64,000 nt of DNA from Chromobacterium sp. IIBBL 290-4 (GTDB lineage Bacteria > Pseudomonadota > Gammaproteobacteria > Burkholderiales > Chromobacteriaceae). The translations under genes and the position numbers were made by a program. The stretch spans positions 2,046,001 to 2,110,000 of the forward strand of contig NZ_CP100128.1 of assembly GCF_024207115.1 (NCBI RefSeq), read 5' to 3'. The stretch's first letter is position 1; each line of letters begins with the position of its first letter. The notes under the pieces are model-generated. The model saw only the letters and a program-made list of their open reading frames with translations, made no database searches and was not told where the DNA came from. Shown here in pieces: positions 43,904-55,640 of the stretch.

Positions 43904-44554
43904 ATGTCAATGGAACCTATGCCGATTGAGAACCTGGCCGCAATGGCCGAACTGGCCCGCGCCTTGGGCAATACCCACCGTTTGCTGCTGCTGCAGGCCT
44001 TGGCGGAGGGGGAGAGGGCGGTCGAGCCGCTGGCGGTTCGCTGCGGTTTGTCTGTGGCGAATGCGTCTCAGCATTTGCAGCAGCTCAAGCGCGGCGGACT
44101 GGCGGCCTCGCGGCGCGAGGGCAAGCAGATGCTGTACCGGCTGGACGCGCCGCAGGTGGCGGACATGTTGGCGGCGCTGGAGTGCTGCGCCGCGCACCAG
44201 CGATCGCGGCTGGGGGCCTTGCTGAAAGGCGAGGCGGCGCCGGGGCTGGAGTCCTTGTCCGCCGCAGAGCTGCTGCAGCGCTTAGCGCAAGGCGAGGCCG
44301 CCTTGCTGGATGTGCGGCCGGAGGAAGAATATGCCGAGGGGCATCTGCCGGGCGCGCGCAACATCCCGCTGGACGAGCTGGAGCGCCGTCTGGCCGAGCT
44401 GCCGGCCGGCACGGAGGTGATCGCCTACTGCCGCGGGCCGTATTGCGTGCTGTCGGTCAATGCCGTGGCCTTGCTGCGCGCGCGCGGCATGCGCGCCCGG
44501 CGCTTGTCCGGCGGCTTCGAGGGCTGGCGCGATGCCGGCGGGGCGCTGGAGTAG
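43904..44554 (+). CDS. ArsR-family regulator fused to a rhodanese domain
   Basis: 216 residues. N-terminal winged HTH (about 10-95; CGLSVANASQHLQQLKRGGLAASRREG is the recognition region) followed by a rhodanese domain (about 115-216) with the catalytic Cys in AYCRGPYCVLS. Fusions of this type respond to reactive sulfur or oxidants. The start is uncertain: a TTG at 43886 falls in the operator; ATGs at 43904, 43910 and 43919 follow, and the promoter position may favour the last. Pairing with DUF2938 suggests sulfur or metal homeostasis. Confidence 0.88.
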   Translation: MSMEPMPIENLAAMAELARALGNTHRLLLLQALAEGERAVEPLAVRCGLSVANASQHLQQLKRGGLAASRREGKQMLYRLDAPQVADMLAALECCAAHQRSRLGALLKGEAAPGLESLSAAELLQRLAQGEAALLDVRPEEEYAEGHLPGARNIPLDELERRLAELPAGTEVIAYCRGPYCVLSVNAVALLRARGMRARRLSGGFEGWRDAGGALE

Positions 44555-44557
44555 CGC

Positions 44558-45760
44558 TCAGGACGCGTCGGTTTTCGGCACCAGCAAGTCGGCGCACAGC
44601 ACGTGCATGCATTCATCTATCTCTATCGCCATCGACATCGTCACGCAGGAGCGCGGGTCGGTCATCGATAGATAAGGCTCGCTCATGTACAGCACGCCGG
44701 GTTGGTCTACCGCGTGCTGGAAATAGCTGCGGCGCGACCACACCGCGCCGGTGGTGTCGGCCAGCGGCGCGTAGCGCGGGTCCAGCGCGCTGGGCGACTG
44801 GCGGCTGTTGAGATTGCGGCCGATCTGCCGGCCTTCGCTGTCCAGCAGAAAGCAGCGGATCACATCCGGCAGCGACAGCATGGGGCGCGCGGCCAAGTCG
44901 AAAGGCGTGCCCTGCATCAGCGAAATGGCGCTTTGCACAAAGCATTGCCGCGCCAGTTCGATCTGGCGGCGGGTCAGCTTGCGCTTGAGCAGCGCATGCG
45001 CCATCAATTCGTCCCAGCGCTCGTCCAGTTTCGGGGTAATCAACTCGTCGCCGTCCGGGTGCGGATGGGGATGGGCGATGAAAAAGCCCTGGATCAAATC
45101 GCAGCCGGAGTCCATGGCGATCAGCACGTCGCGCTCGGTTTCCGTGCCTTCCACCACCACCAATGCACCAATCTCGTGCATCAGCCTGACCAGGCGCGAC
45201 AGCAGATTGCGGCTGCGCGGCTGGGTGATGGCGTTGCGCAGCAGCTGGCGGTCGAATTTCACCAGGCTGGGCTCCAGCTGGCAGACGCGCTCCAGGTTGG
45301 AATGGCCGACGCCGAAATCGTCGATGGCGATCATGAAGCCGTTGTTCTTCAGCACATTGACGCCTTCGATCAGCGCCTCGTCCACCTCCAGCACATGCTC
45401 AAGCACCTCCAGCACCACCTTGTGCGGCTCCAGGCCGGCCTGGCGTATGGTGTTGATCAGCGCCATCACCCGTTCCGGGCGCGACAGCGAAGCGGCGTCG
45501 ATATTGAGGAACAGCCAGCGCGGCTTGTCCGATTGCAATTGCAGGAAGCGGTGGATGTGGGCCTGGCTGACGGCCAGATCCAGCTGATGGCGCTGCTCGG
45601 GCGACACCACGGTGTAAAAGGCTTCGGATGGGCTGAGCGCGACATCGCCCTGCTCGGCCCGCAGCAATGCCTCCACGCCTATGGTGCGTCGGTGCGCCAG
45701 GCTATAGATGGGCTGAAAGTGGCTGCCGATTTTCAGGCCGGCGTGCTCGAAAGCGGTCAT
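44558..45760 (-). CDS. EAL-domain c-di-GMP phosphodiesterase with a C-terminal sensory-like domain
   Basis: 400 residues. The EAL domain (about 10-245) retains the catalytic set: GVEALLR, FLNIDAAS, VLEVLEH, IAIDDFGVGHSNL, VKFDRQLL, VVEGTE and IQGFF, so it should hydrolyse c-di-GMP. The C-terminal 140 residues resemble the EAL-associated/Cache-like domain (RCFLLDSEGRQIGRNLNSR...YFQHAVDQPGVLYMSEPY). No membrane helix. ATG at 45760 has a GGAGG ribosome site. Possibly acts with the PilZ protein at 6062 in the same pathway; that is inference. Confidence 0.9.
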   Translation of the reverse strand: MTAFEHAGLKIGSHFQPIYSLAHRRTIGVEALLRAEQGDVALSPSEAFYTVVSPEQRHQLDLAVSQAHIHRFLQLQSDKPRWLFLNIDAASLSRPERVMALINTIRQAGLEPHKVVLEVLEHVLEVDEALIEGVNVLKNNGFMIAIDDFGVGHSNLERVCQLEPSLVKFDRQLLRNAITQPRSRNLLSRLVRLMHEIGALVVVEGTETERDVLIAMDSGCDLIQGFFIAHPHPHPDGDELITPKLDERWDELMAHALLKRKLTRRQIELARQCFVQSAISLMQGTPFDLAARPMLSLPDVIRCFLLDSEGRQIGRNLNSRQSPSALDPRYAPLADTTGAVWSRRSYFQHAVDQPGVLYMSEPYLSMTDPRSCVTMSMAIEIDECMHVLCADLLVPKTDAS

Positions 45761-45855
45761 GGGCTTGCCTCCAGTGTCCAGAATCGGGCTCTTGAGGCCC
45801 TTGTCCGCTGCCAAAGCAATCGGCATTCCAGTTTAGTGCAAGCGGGGCGGAAAAT

Positions 45856-45878
45856 GAAAAACGGGCCCGTAGGCCCGT
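45856..45878 (-). terminator. Terminator after the Tim44-domain gene
   Basis: On the minus strand ACGGGCC, TACG loop, GGCCCGT followed by TTTTTCATTTT. Confidence 0.85.
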
Positions 45879-45919
45879 TGTCAACGTCTGTTAACGCTGT
45901 GTCATTCGCGTCCGGCGCA

Positions 45920-46939
45920 TCAGTCCTGCTGGATGCCCGCCACCAGCCACTTGCCGCCGGTGGTGCCGTCTTTCACGTAGTGCCAGGTTTCGCGGAACGG
46001 CACGGCCGGCGCGTTGACTTCTTCGCTGACATTGCCGCTGAACACCACGCTGGCGATGTAGGCGCCGTTTTCAATGGTGGCGTCGGACAGCTGGCAATCC
46101 AGTTGCGAGAAGTCGGCCACGCCGGTGTTGGAGGCGATGTCTTCGCGCAGCGCTTCGAACAGATCCGGCGTCATGTACTTGCGCACTTCTTCCAGGCTGT
46201 CCGGCGAGTTCAGGCTTTGCAGGTGCAGGAAGGTGGCTTTGGCTTGACGCAGGAAGTTCGGCGTTTCGGTGCCGTCCGGCAGACGGGCCGCCGCCGGCTG
46301 GGCGGGCGCGCCGAAGCCGCCGGCCGCGCCGCCGTTGTTCAGGCCGGAGCCGATCTTGGGGATGGCGTCGAAGTTGGCGTTGTTATTGCCCATCGCCGGC
46401 ATGCTGGCGGCGCGAGGCGCTGCCATGCCCGGCGTGCCTGCCTTGCGGCGGAAGAAGTACAGGCCGGCGGCCAGGGCCAGACCCAGCATCAGCAGCGTGC
46501 CCCAGGGCATGCCGCCTTTTTCATGCTGCGCAGGCGCGTTTTGCTGAACCTGAGCCTGTTGGGCGGGTTCTTGCTGCGCGGCCTGGGCGGGTTGCTGCTG
46601 GCCTTGAGCCGGTTGCTGCGCCTTTTCGCTGTTGGAGGAGCCGGCCATATAGCCGATGGCGGCGCCGGCTACCGCGCCGGCCGCGCCGGCGGCCAGGGCC
46701 TTGCCCATGCCGCTGCCTTGCTGGGCCGGGGCTTGCGCCGGAGGCACCGCCGCGCCGCTGCGCGGCTGCGGAGCCGCCATCGGTTGCGCCGGCGTGCTCG
46801 GCTGGTAAGTACGGGTGGGAGCGGAGCGCTGCATGCCAGCGCTCTTGCTCTTGCCGAGGCGCGCGGCCTCGGCGAACGGGGTAGCCAACACGGAAACCAT
46901 GGTGAAGGCGAGAATCGTCGTCTTCGCGCGAGTGGTCAT
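45920..46939 (-). CDS. Tim44-like domain protein
   Basis: 339 residues: signal peptide (cleavage near AEA), Pro/Gln/Ala-rich low-complexity region with a Gly-rich segment, a membrane helix (about 167-184, LLMLGLALAAGLYFF), and a C-terminal Tim44 domain (about 230-339; FLHLQSLNSPDSLEEVRKYMTPDLFEAL, TWHYVKDG). Bacterial members are membrane-associated and of uncertain function. ATG at 46939 has an AGGA site. Confidence 0.82.
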   Translation of the reverse strand: MTTRAKTTILAFTMVSVLATPFAEAARLGKSKSAGMQRSAPTRTYQPSTPAQPMAAPQPRSGAAVPPAQAPAQQGSGMGKALAAGAAGAVAGAAIGYMAGSSNSEKAQQPAQGQQQPAQAAQQEPAQQAQVQQNAPAQHEKGGMPWGTLLMLGLALAAGLYFFRRKAGTPGMAAPRAASMPAMGNNNANFDAIPKIGSGLNNGGAAGGFGAPAQPAAARLPDGTETPNFLRQAKATFLHLQSLNSPDSLEEVRKYMTPDLFEALREDIASNTGVADFSQLDCQLSDATIENGAYIASVVFSGNVSEEVNAPAVPFRETWHYVKDGTTGGKWLVAGIQQD

Positions 46940-47006
46940 GACTATTTTTTCCTGAGTGGTTTGAGTTGCCCGGATAGGACCGGGTAGACGCAATTAAGTT
47001 TTGGTT

Positions 47007-47693
47007 TTATTGCAAAATTTCAAGAACGGTGGCGCAATCGCCGCCGATTTTGAATTTGACATTGTAGCAATGCAGCGACACGCCATAGACGCGCTCGGGG
47101 TCGTCCTGGTAAGCGGGACGCGGATCTTGCGCCAGCACTTGCTCCACCAGCAGCGCGAAGCCGGGCGGAAGATCGGGCTGCCGCAATTGCGCGAGGGCGG
47201 CATCGCTCCATTCTACCCGCAGTTGAGGCGGCGGGCCGTCCACAAAACCGCCCACCGCTTCGGGGCGGGATTCGACAAAGGGGATATAGGGCTTGATGTC
47301 GACCACCGGGGTGCCGTCCAGCAAGTCCGCGCCGGCCAGTTCCAGCGTCACGCCGTTGACGGTGTTCACGCCCTTGAGCTCCACCAGCGACAGGCCCAGC
47401 GGATTGGGGCGGTGGGTGGAGCGGCTGGCGAACACGCCCACCTTGGCGTTGCCGCCCAGGCGGGGAGGGCGCACCAGCGGCTGCCAGCCGCGGTCCATGG
47501 TCTGATGGAAGACGAAGCTGATCCAGACGTGCGAAAACTCGGACAGGCCGCGCACCGCGTCAGGCTGGTTGTAGGGCGGCAGCAATTCCAGCGTCACCCG
47601 CGCGGCGTTGACCAGCGAGGGCTGGCGCGGGATGCCGAATTTTTCCCGATACGGCGAGCGGATCACGCCTATCGGCTCGAAAAGATAAGTCAT
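47007..47693 (-). CDS. trmO: tRNA (t6A37) N6-methyltransferase TrmO (TsaA family)
   Basis: 228 residues. TsaA-type beta-barrel with IGVIRSPYREKFGIPRQP, HVWISFVFHQ, GVFASRSTHRPNPLGLS and VDIKPYIPF blocks. TrmO methylates t6A at position 37 of tRNA-Thr using SAM. Single gene, ending 13 bases before an untranslated stretch leading to the Tim44 gene. Confidence 0.92.
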   Translation of the reverse strand: MTYLFEPIGVIRSPYREKFGIPRQPSLVNAARVTLELLPPYNQPDAVRGLSEFSHVWISFVFHQTMDRGWQPLVRPPRLGGNAKVGVFASRSTHRPNPLGLSLVELKGVNTVNGVTLELAGADLLDGTPVVDIKPYIPFVESRPEAVGGFVDGPPPQLRVEWSDAALAQLRQPDLPPGFALLVEQVLAQDPRPAYQDDPERVYGVSLHCYNVKFKIGGDCATVLEILQ

Positions 47694-47863
47694 GGCTGGA
47701 TTGTAGCATTGCCGGTGCCGCGGCGATCTTGGCTGGCGCGGCTAAGCGTAAGGGTGCGTCTGCTTGTGGCACTGTTATGTGTTTGGCATTATTGTTTGGT
47801 GATTTACGCGCGAGAGGCAAGGCTAAGGTGCTGGTGAGACATGGCATTTTGATACGCAGTCAA

Positions 47864-48292
47864 ATGACGAAAATGGGCTGGATATTCCTGTTTGGAGGAG
47901 GCTGGCTGGCGCTGGCCATGGATACCTGGGCGCAAATCCTGGGCGGGTGCGGGCTGGCATTGGGATTGCTCGGCATTTGGGAGGCGGTGCGGGCCAAGCA
48001 TGAGTCGCGCTTGGCGATCTGGAGCGACGGCGAGCGGATTTACTGGCGGAAGCGGCTTTCGGTGCAGGCGGTGAGCCTGAGCGAAGTGGCGGGCGGCCAG
48101 TTTTTCTATCGCGGCGACACCCCGACCGGTTTGCGGCTGAGGCTGGCGGATGGCTCGACGCGCGACTGCGAGTGCATGAGCCTGGCCAAGAATTACCAGG
48201 AACGCGAGATTTTCGCGAAGGATGCGCGGCAATTTTGCCAGGGGCTGGGCCTGCCATTCGATGCCGGCACGGGCAACTGGGCGGCGGATTGA
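47864..48292 (+). CDS. Small membrane protein of unknown function
   Basis: 142 residues. Two N-terminal helices (about 4-36) then a soluble domain (about 45-142) with the strand pattern of a PH-like fold (RLAIWSDGERIYWRKRLSVQAVSLSEV, GLRLRLADGSTRDCE). No family identified. The ribosome site is weak and an in-frame ATG three codons on is possible; coding potential rests on composition and on the gap between two opposite-strand genes. Confidence 0.55.
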   Translation: MTKMGWIFLFGGGWLALAMDTWAQILGGCGLALGLLGIWEAVRAKHESRLAIWSDGERIYWRKRLSVQAVSLSEVAGGQFFYRGDTPTGLRLRLADGSTRDCECMSLAKNYQEREIFAKDARQFCQGLGLPFDAGTGNWAAD

Positions 48293-48358
48293 ACGGCGCG
48301 AGGCTGGGAGCCCGCAAGCCGCACCCCTGGGGCGCGGCTTGGCGGGGGAGGGGAAGGC

Positions 48359-49108
48359 TCAGCCGACGAAGTGCTTGTTGTAGCGGGCGTTCAGCCGGCT
48401 CATCGGCAGCAGCATGAAGAAGTCGGCGCAGTTGAAGTCCGGATCCCAGGCCGGCTCGCCGCAGACGTGGGCGCCGGCGCGCAGATAGCCCTTGATCAGC
48501 GGCGGCAGCGGCACCGCGGCGGTGTCGTCTATCACCCGGTCCAGCGGCAGCGGCAGGTGCGGAAACACGCGCCATTCCGGCGGCGACAGGTATTGGCCTT
48601 CCAGCTGGCGGTACAGGCTCACGGCCTGGTGGCCGCCGTCGGTCAGCGACACGCTGGCGCAGCCGGCCAGATAGGCGCCGCCCTGTTGTTGCACATAGTC
48701 GGCCAGGCCGGACCACAGCAGCGCGATGACGGCGCCGGAGCGGAAATCGCGATGCACGCAGGAGCGGCCCACTTCGATCAGCCCGTCGCGCAGATGGGAC
48801 AGGCGGGATAGATCGAATTCATGTTCGGAATACAAGCTGGGCGCGCGCCGCGCGTTGGCGGGCGACAGCATGCGGTAGGTGCCCACCACCAGGCCGCTGT
48901 TGTGGTCTTCCACAATCAGGTGGTCGCACAATTCATCGTATTCATCGCAATCGATGCCCAGATCCTGCGATGCCAGTTCCGCGCCCATTTCGCCGGCGAA
49001 AATATCGTAGCGCAGCTTCTGGGCGCGGCGGATGTCTTCGGCGGACTTGGCCAGGCGCACGGCGAGGCGTGGCTTGACCCGTTCCGCAAGCTGTTCATTT
49101 AGCAGCAT
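48359..49108 (-). CDS. OlsB-like ornithine-acyl-ACP acyltransferase (GNAT fold)
   Basis: 249 residues with the OlsB/hemolysin-like GNAT segments: LRYDIFAGEMGAELASQDLGIDCDEYDELCDHLIV, then VVGTYRMLSP, EVGRSCVHRDFRSGAVIALLW and YLAGCASVSL. OlsB forms lyso-ornithine lipid from ornithine and 3-hydroxyacyl-ACP. The partner olsA is not adjacent, and the family name rests on pattern only; acyl-homoserine-type activity is not suggested. Confidence 0.8.
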   Translation of the reverse strand: MLLNEQLAERVKPRLAVRLAKSAEDIRRAQKLRYDIFAGEMGAELASQDLGIDCDEYDELCDHLIVEDHNSGLVVGTYRMLSPANARRAPSLYSEHEFDLSRLSHLRDGLIEVGRSCVHRDFRSGAVIALLWSGLADYVQQQGGAYLAGCASVSLTDGGHQAVSLYRQLEGQYLSPPEWRVFPHLPLPLDRVIDDTAAVPLPPLIKGYLRAGAHVCGEPAWDPDFNCADFFMLLPMSRLNARYNKHFVG

Positions 49109-49299
49109 GTTTTGCCCCTTGTTGTGATGGCTTTCATGCTAGGCGGACAGTTTGACGGCGCGATGTCGTTGGAATGACCGTCGAGTGACAATGTATTGAA
49201 GAGAGGATGACAAGCGGCGGCGTATTGAAATCAAGGACTTATCAGCCAAACCGTTTTGGCGTAGAATGGGCCGTTTTTACTCAGCTCTTTGCTTTTGCC

Positions 49300-51198
49300 A
49301 TGATTTATCCGACTAGCTTCGACGTGATAGTGGTGGGCGGCGGCCATGCCGGCACCGAGGCCGCGCTGGCCGCGGCGCGCATGGGATGCGCCACGCTTCT
49401 TCTGACCCACAACATCGAGACCCTGGGCCAGATGTCGTGCAATCCGTCGATAGGCGGCATTGGCAAGGGCCATCTGGTTAAGGAAGTGGACGCGCTGGGC
49501 GGCGCGATGGCGCTGGCCACCGATATCGGCGGCATCCAGTTCCGCACGCTCAATGCCTCCAAGGGCCCGGCGGTGCGCGCCACCCGCGCCCAGGCCGACC
49601 GCATCCTGTACAAGGCGGCCATCCGCGAGATGCTGGAGAACCAGCCCAATCTGACGCTGTTCCAGCAGCCGGTGGATGATCTGCTGATCGAAGGCGACCG
49701 CGTCGTCGGCGCCATCACCGCCATCGGCATCACCTTCCGCGCCAAGACCGTGGTGCTGACCGCCGGCACCTTCCTGTCCGGCAAAATTCACGTCGGCATG
49801 GAAAACTACACCGGCGGCCGCGCCGGCGACCAGGCCGCGTCCACGCTGGGCGAACGCCTGCGCGAGCTGAGCCTGCCGGTGGGCCGGCTGAAAACCGGCA
49901 CGCCGCCGCGCATCGACGGCCGCAGCGTCGATTTCAGCGTGATGGAAGAGCAGCCGGGCGACACGCCTGAGCCGGTGTTCTCCTATCGCGGCAAGCGCGA
50001 CATGCACCCCAAGCAGCTGCCGTGCTGGATCACCCACACCAACGAGCGCACCCACGAGATCATCCGCAGCGGCTTCGACCGCAGCCCGATGTTCACCGGC
50101 GTGATCGAAGGCGTGGGCCCGCGTTACTGCCCGTCGATCGAAGACAAGATCAACCGCTTCGCCGACAAGGACAGCCATCAGGTGTTCATGGAGCCGGAAG
50201 GCCTGACCACCCACGAATTCTATCCGAACGGGATTTCCACCAGCCTGCCGTTCGACATCCAGCTGGCGGCGGTGCGCTCCATCCGCGGCCTGGAAAACGC
50301 GCACATCCTGCGCCCCGGCTATGCCATTGAATATGATTATTTCGACCCGCGCGGCCTGAAGGCCTCGCTGGAAACCAAGGCCATCCAGGGCCTGTTCTTC
50401 GCCGGCCAGATCAACGGCACCACCGGTTACGAAGAGGCGGCCGCGCAAGGCTTGCTGGCCGGCCTGAACGCCGGCTTGCATGCCCGCGAGCTGGATGCCT
50501 GGTGTCCGCGCCGCGACGAGGCTTATCTGGGCGTGCTGGTGGACGATCTGATCACCAAGGGCGTGTCCGAGCCTTACCGCATGTTCACCAGCCGCGCCGA
50601 ATTCCGTTTGCAGTTGCGCGAGGACAACGCCGATCTGCGCCTGACCGAGATGGGCCGCAAGCTGGGCCTGGTCGGCGACGAGCAATGGGACGCCTTCTGC
50701 CGCAAGCGCGATGCCGTGGAGGCCGAGAAGGCCCGTCTGCAAGCCACCTGGGTGCATCCGTCCAAGCTGCAAGACCCGGAGGCGCTGGCGCGCGTGCTGG
50801 GCAAGCCTATCGAGCGCGAATACACGCTGATGGACCTGCTCAAGCGCCCGAATGTGCCGTACAGCGAGCTGATGACGGTGCCGGAAGCGGCCGAAGGCGC
50901 GCCGGGACTTGACGACGTGGTTGCCGAGCAGGTGGAAATTCAGGTCAAATACCAGGGATACATCAATCGCCAGAACGAAGAGCTGGCGCGCCGCGACAAT
51001 CTGGAAGACATCCGTCTGCCGGGCGACATCGATTACAGTCTGGTCAAGGGTCTGTCCAAGGAAGTGCAACAGAAGCTGAACCAGCAGCGTCCCGAGACGC
51101 TGGGCCAGGCTTCGCGCATCCAGGGCATCACCCCGGCCGCCGTCGCCCTGTTGATGGTGCACCTGAAACGCGGCTTCACCGACGCTAAGACCGCATGA
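49300..51198 (+). CDS. mnmG: tRNA U34 carboxymethylaminomethyl-modifying enzyme MnmG (GidA)
   Basis: 632-residue FAD enzyme that, with MnmE, modifies wobble uridine. FAD Rossmann motif [19 protein letters not shown] at the N-terminus, [20 protein letters not shown], and the C-terminal helical domain ([27 protein letters not shown]). The frame is open from 49207, but the ATG at 49300 starts just before the FAD motif as in the family. It starts the mnmG-rsmG-parA-parB group, overlapping rsmG (ATGA). Confidence 0.97.
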   Translation: MIYPTSFDVIVVGGGHAGTEAALAAARMGCATLLLTHNIETLGQMSCNPSIGGIGKGHLVKEVDALGGAMALATDIGGIQFRTLNASKGPAVRATRAQADRILYKAAIREMLENQPNLTLFQQPVDDLLIEGDRVVGAITAIGITFRAKTVVLTAGTFLSGKIHVGMENYTGGRAGDQAASTLGERLRELSLPVGRLKTGTPPRIDGRSVDFSVMEEQPGDTPEPVFSYRGKRDMHPKQLPCWITHTNERTHEIIRSGFDRSPMFTGVIEGVGPRYCPSIEDKINRFADKDSHQVFMEPEGLTTHEFYPNGISTSLPFDIQLAAVRSIRGLENAHILRPGYAIEYDYFDPRGLKASLETKAIQGLFFAGQINGTTGYEEAAAQGLLAGLNAGLHARELDAWCPRRDEAYLGVLVDDLITKGVSEPYRMFTSRAEFRLQLREDNADLRLTEMGRKLGLVGDEQWDAFCRKRDAVEAEKARLQATWVHPSKLQDPEALARVLGKPIEREYTLMDLLKRPNVPYSELMTVPEAAEGAPGLDDVVAEQVEIQVKYQGYINRQNEELARRDNLEDIRLPGDIDYSLVKGLSKEVQQKLNQQRPETLGQASRIQGITPAAVALLMVHLKRGFTDAKTA

Positions 51199-51824
51199 CA
51201 CAACATATCGCTGAATTGAAACAGGGGCTGGCGCAACTGGCGCTGGATTTGACCGAGCCGCAAGTGGAGCTGCTGCAGCGCTATCTGGCGCTGCTGGTCA
51301 AATGGAATCAGACCTACAACCTCACCGCCATCCGCCAGGAAGAGCGCATGGTCAGCTATCATCTGCTGGATAGCCTGAGCCTGGTGCCGCACCTGGCCGG
51401 CGGCACGCGCATGCTGGACGTGGGCTCCGGCGGCGGCATGCCGGGCATCCCCACCGCCATCGCGCGGCCGGATCTGCAGGTGGTGCTCTTGGATTCCAAT
51501 CACAAGAAAACCACCTTCCTGCGCCAGGTGGTGATGGAGCTGGGCCTGCCCAATGTGCAGGTGATCACCGACCGGGTGGAGGCCTATCAGCCGGAACAGA
51601 AGTTCGATCGCATCACCAGCCGCGCGTTTTCGGAGCTGTCCGAATTCGTCAAGCTGACTCTCCACTTGATGGCTGAGGACGGCCAGTACGTGGCGATGAA
51701 GGGCGTGTATCCGTATGAGGAAATCGCCTTGCTGCCGCAAGGCGTGGCGGTTTCGGAGGTGCTGCCGGTAACGGTGCCGGGGCTGGACGCCGAACGCCAT
51801 CTGGTGAGGATGGTGCTGCAATGA
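51195..51824 (+). CDS. rsmG: 16S rRNA (guanine527-N7)-methyltransferase RsmG (GidB)
   Basis: 209 residues with SAM motif [32 protein letters not shown] near residue 36 and [13 protein letters not shown]. Overlaps mnmG and parA by four bases each, so the three are co-translated. Confidence 0.97.
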   Translation: MTQHIAELKQGLAQLALDLTEPQVELLQRYLALLVKWNQTYNLTAIRQEERMVSYHLLDSLSLVPHLAGGTRMLDVGSGGGMPGIPTAIARPDLQVVLLDSNHKKTTFLRQVVMELGLPNVQVITDRVEAYQPEQKFDRITSRAFSELSEFVKLTLHLMAEDGQYVAMKGVYPYEEIALLPQGVAVSEVLPVTVPGLDAERHLVRMVLQ

Positions 51825-52612
51825 ATCCACGCGTGATCGCGGTGGCCAACCAGAAGGGCGGGGTGGGCAAGACCACCACCGTCGTCAATCTGGCGGCCGG
51901 TTTGGCCGAGCTGGGCAAGCGGGTGCTGATCGTCGATCTGGACCCGCAGGGCAACGCCACCATGGGCAGCGGCATCCCCAAGCAGCCGCTGGAGAAGTCC
52001 GGCTATGAAGTGCTGCTGGGCGAGGCCACCATCGAGGAGGCCCGCCAGGACGCCAAGGCCGGCGGCTACCATGTGCTGCCCGCCAACCGCAATCTGGGCG
52101 GCGCCGAGCTGGAGCTGGTCAACGAGCTGGCGCGCGAGGCGCGCTTGAAGAGCGCCCTGGCTGAAGTGGCCGACCAGTACGACTACGTGCTGATCGATTG
52201 CCCGCCGTCGCTGAACCTTTTGACGCTGAACGGCCTGGTGGCGGCCGAGAGCGTGCTGATCCCGATGGTGTGCGAATACTACGCGTTGGAAGGCCTGTCC
52301 GATCTGGTGACTACGCTGCGCAAGGTGCGCGTCGCCGTCAATCCCAAGATCGAGATCATGGGTTTGCTGCGCACCATGTTCGATGCCCGCAACAACCTGT
52401 CTCAACAGGTTTCGGCGCAATTGGCCCGCCATTTCGGCGACAAGGTGTTCCAAACCGTCATCCCGCGCAATGTGCGCCTGGCCGAGGCGCCTAGCCACGG
52501 CCTGCCGGGCTTGGTCTACGACCGCAACTCGCGCGGCGCGCAAGCGTACATCACGCTGTCGCAAGAGCTGGTCGAACGACTCGAACCCGCAACCGCAACT
52601 CCCACCGTCTGA
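51821..52612 (+). CDS. parA: Chromosome partitioning ATPase ParA (Soj)
   Basis: 263 residues. Deviant Walker [23 protein letters not shown] and VLIDCPPSL mark a ParA ATPase lacking an N-terminal HTH, the chromosomal (Soj) type. It segregates the origin region with ParB downstream. In many proteobacteria this gene order lies near oriC. Confidence 0.96.
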   Translation: MNPRVIAVANQKGGVGKTTTVVNLAAGLAELGKRVLIVDLDPQGNATMGSGIPKQPLEKSGYEVLLGEATIEEARQDAKAGGYHVLPANRNLGGAELELVNELAREARLKSALAEVADQYDYVLIDCPPSLNLLTLNGLVAAESVLIPMVCEYYALEGLSDLVTTLRKVRVAVNPKIEIMGLLRTMFDARNNLSQQVSAQLARHFGDKVFQTVIPRNVRLAEAPSHGLPGLVYDRNSRGAQAYITLSQELVERLEPATATPTV

Positions 52613-52616
52613 CAAT

Positions 52617-53474
52617 ATGGCCAAATTAAAAGGATTGGGGCGCGGTCTGGACGCGCTCCTGTCCACCGTTGACGCGGTGGACGACAGACTTTCCACCCTT
52701 CCCATCGACAGCATCCGTCCCGGCAAATATCAGCCCCGCAGCTTCATGGATGAAACCGCGCTCGACGAACTGGCCGCTTCCATCCGCGCGCAGGGCATCA
52801 TCCAGCCCTTGATCGTGCGTGAATTGGGCCTGGGCGATTACGAGCTGATCGCCGGCGAACGCCGTTGGCGCGCTTCGCGCAAGGCGGGCCTGGCCGAAGT
52901 GCCGGTGGTGATCAAGAGCGTGCCGGACGAGGCCGCGCTGGCGATGGCGCTGATCGAGAACATCCAGCGCCAGGAGCTGGACCCGATCGAAGAGGCGCAG
53001 GGCATCAAGCGCCTGATCGACGAGTTCGGCCTGACCCACGAAGCCGCCGCCGACGCGGTGGGCCGCTCGCGCAGCGCGGTGTCCAATCTATTGCGTCTCT
53101 TGGTGTTGCCGGAGCCGCTGCAGCAGATGATGCACGAGGGCAAGCTGGAAATGGGCCATGCCCGCGCTTTGCTGTCCTTGCCGACCGTCGCCCAGCTGGA
53201 GCTGGCGAACGAGGTGGCGCGCAAGGGGCTGTCGGTGCGCGAAGTGGAAAGAAAAGTCCAACAGCATGCTGTGCAAAAAGAGACAGTTTCTTCGCCGCAA
53301 AAGCGAGTTGATCCGGATGTTTCCAGGCTGGAAGAGCAAGTCTCCGAGGCCATCGGCGCACGGGTCAGCATTCGCCACGGCAACAGCGGCAACGGCAAGC
53401 TGGTCATAGAATACGCCAGCTTGGACGAGCTGGATTTTTTGCTGGAGAGGCTGCAAAAAAATCCCCAAAAATGA
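52617..53474 (+). CDS. parB: Chromosome partitioning protein ParB (Spo0J)
   Basis: 285 residues: KLKGLGRGLDALLS start that contacts ParA, the ParB/Srx CTPase region with GERRWRASRKAGL and ENIQRQELDPIEEA, the HTH (LTHEAAADAVGRSRSAVSNLLRLL) and a C-terminal dimerisation domain. Binds parS sites; no parS consensus palindrome was seen in the window. Confidence 0.96.
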   Translation: MAKLKGLGRGLDALLSTVDAVDDRLSTLPIDSIRPGKYQPRSFMDETALDELAASIRAQGIIQPLIVRELGLGDYELIAGERRWRASRKAGLAEVPVVIKSVPDEAALAMALIENIQRQELDPIEEAQGIKRLIDEFGLTHEAAADAVGRSRSAVSNLLRLLVLPEPLQQMMHEGKLEMGHARALLSLPTVAQLELANEVARKGLSVREVERKVQQHAVQKETVSSPQKRVDPDVSRLEEQVSEAIGARVSIRHGNSGNGKLVIEYASLDELDFLLERLQKNPQK

Positions 53475-53509
53475 GTCTGTTGCGCTGCAAAAACCGTGAT
53501 TTGGCGAAG

Positions 53510-53539
53510 TTGACGCAAAGGATGCTCAAAGCCTATAAT
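53510..53539 (+). promoter_or_regulatory. Sigma70 promoter of the atp operon
   Basis: TTGACG (53510-53515), 18-base spacer, consensus TATAAT (53534-53539), 27 bases before atpI. Confidence 0.75.
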
Positions 53540-53565
53540 CCAGCGGTTTTTTTGCACTGACGACC

Positions 53566-54751
<1,186 letters not shown>

Positions 54752-54762
54752 TTTCGCTGTAA

Positions 54763-55104
<342 letters not shown>

Positions 55105-55162
55105 TCCGTTTTCTACGGATTGGTAAACGGTTGTTGTAGTCATACTCTGGAGGAAAACAAGC

Positions 55163-55633
55163 GTGGAATTCAACGTAACACTACTGGGCCAGGCGATCTC
55201 GTTCGCCATCCTGGTATGGTTCACCATGAAGTTTGTTTGGCCTCCGCTTACCAACATGATGGATGAGCGGGCCAAGCGTATCGCTGATGGCTTGGCCGCT
55301 GCTGAGCGTGGCAAGCAAGATCTGGAAGCCGCTGAAAAGCGCGTTGCGGACGAAATCCGCAAGGCCAAGCAGCAGGCCACCGAGATCGTGGTTGCCGCCG
55401 AGAAGCGCGCCAATCAGATCGTGGACGAAGCCAAAGACGCGGCACGCACCGAAGGTGCCCGCATCGTGGCCGACGCCAAGTCTGAGATCGATCAGGAAGT
55501 CCTGCGCGCCAAGGAAGCTCTGCGCGCGCAAGTGGCTGACCTGGCCGTGGCCGGCGCCGAGAAGATCCTGCGCAAGGAGATCGACGCTGCCAAGCACGCC
55601 GACCTGCTTGCCTCCATCAAAGCGGAGTTTTAA
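55163..55633 (+). CDS. atpF: ATP synthase Fo subunit b
   Basis: 156 residues: one N-terminal helix ([18 protein letters not shown]) then a long charged Ala/Lys/Glu coiled coil that forms the peripheral stalk. Start is a GTG codon at 55163 with a TGGAGGAAA ribosome site. Confidence 0.96.
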   Translation: MEFNVTLLGQAISFAILVWFTMKFVWPPLTNMMDERAKRIADGLAAAERGKQDLEAAEKRVADEIRKAKQQATEIVVAAEKRANQIVDEAKDAARTEGARIVADAKSEIDQEVLRAKEALRAQVADLAVAGAEKILRKEIDAAKHADLLASIKAEF

Positions 55634-55640
55634 TTAACTC

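Noticed and set aside
44702..46987. 761-codon open frame antisense to the EAL and Tim44 genes
   Set aside because: Covers two well-supported genes and the terminator between them; composition is typical of a GC-driven shadow.
49231..51201. 656-codon open frame antisense to mnmG
   Set aside because: Long antisense frames are expected in high-GC genes; the product is low-complexity Gln/Ala/Gly/His-rich with no motif, and mnmG is certain.
52617..53565. parS site near parAB
   Set aside because: No TGTTTCACGTGAAACA-like palindrome was found here or elsewhere in the window.
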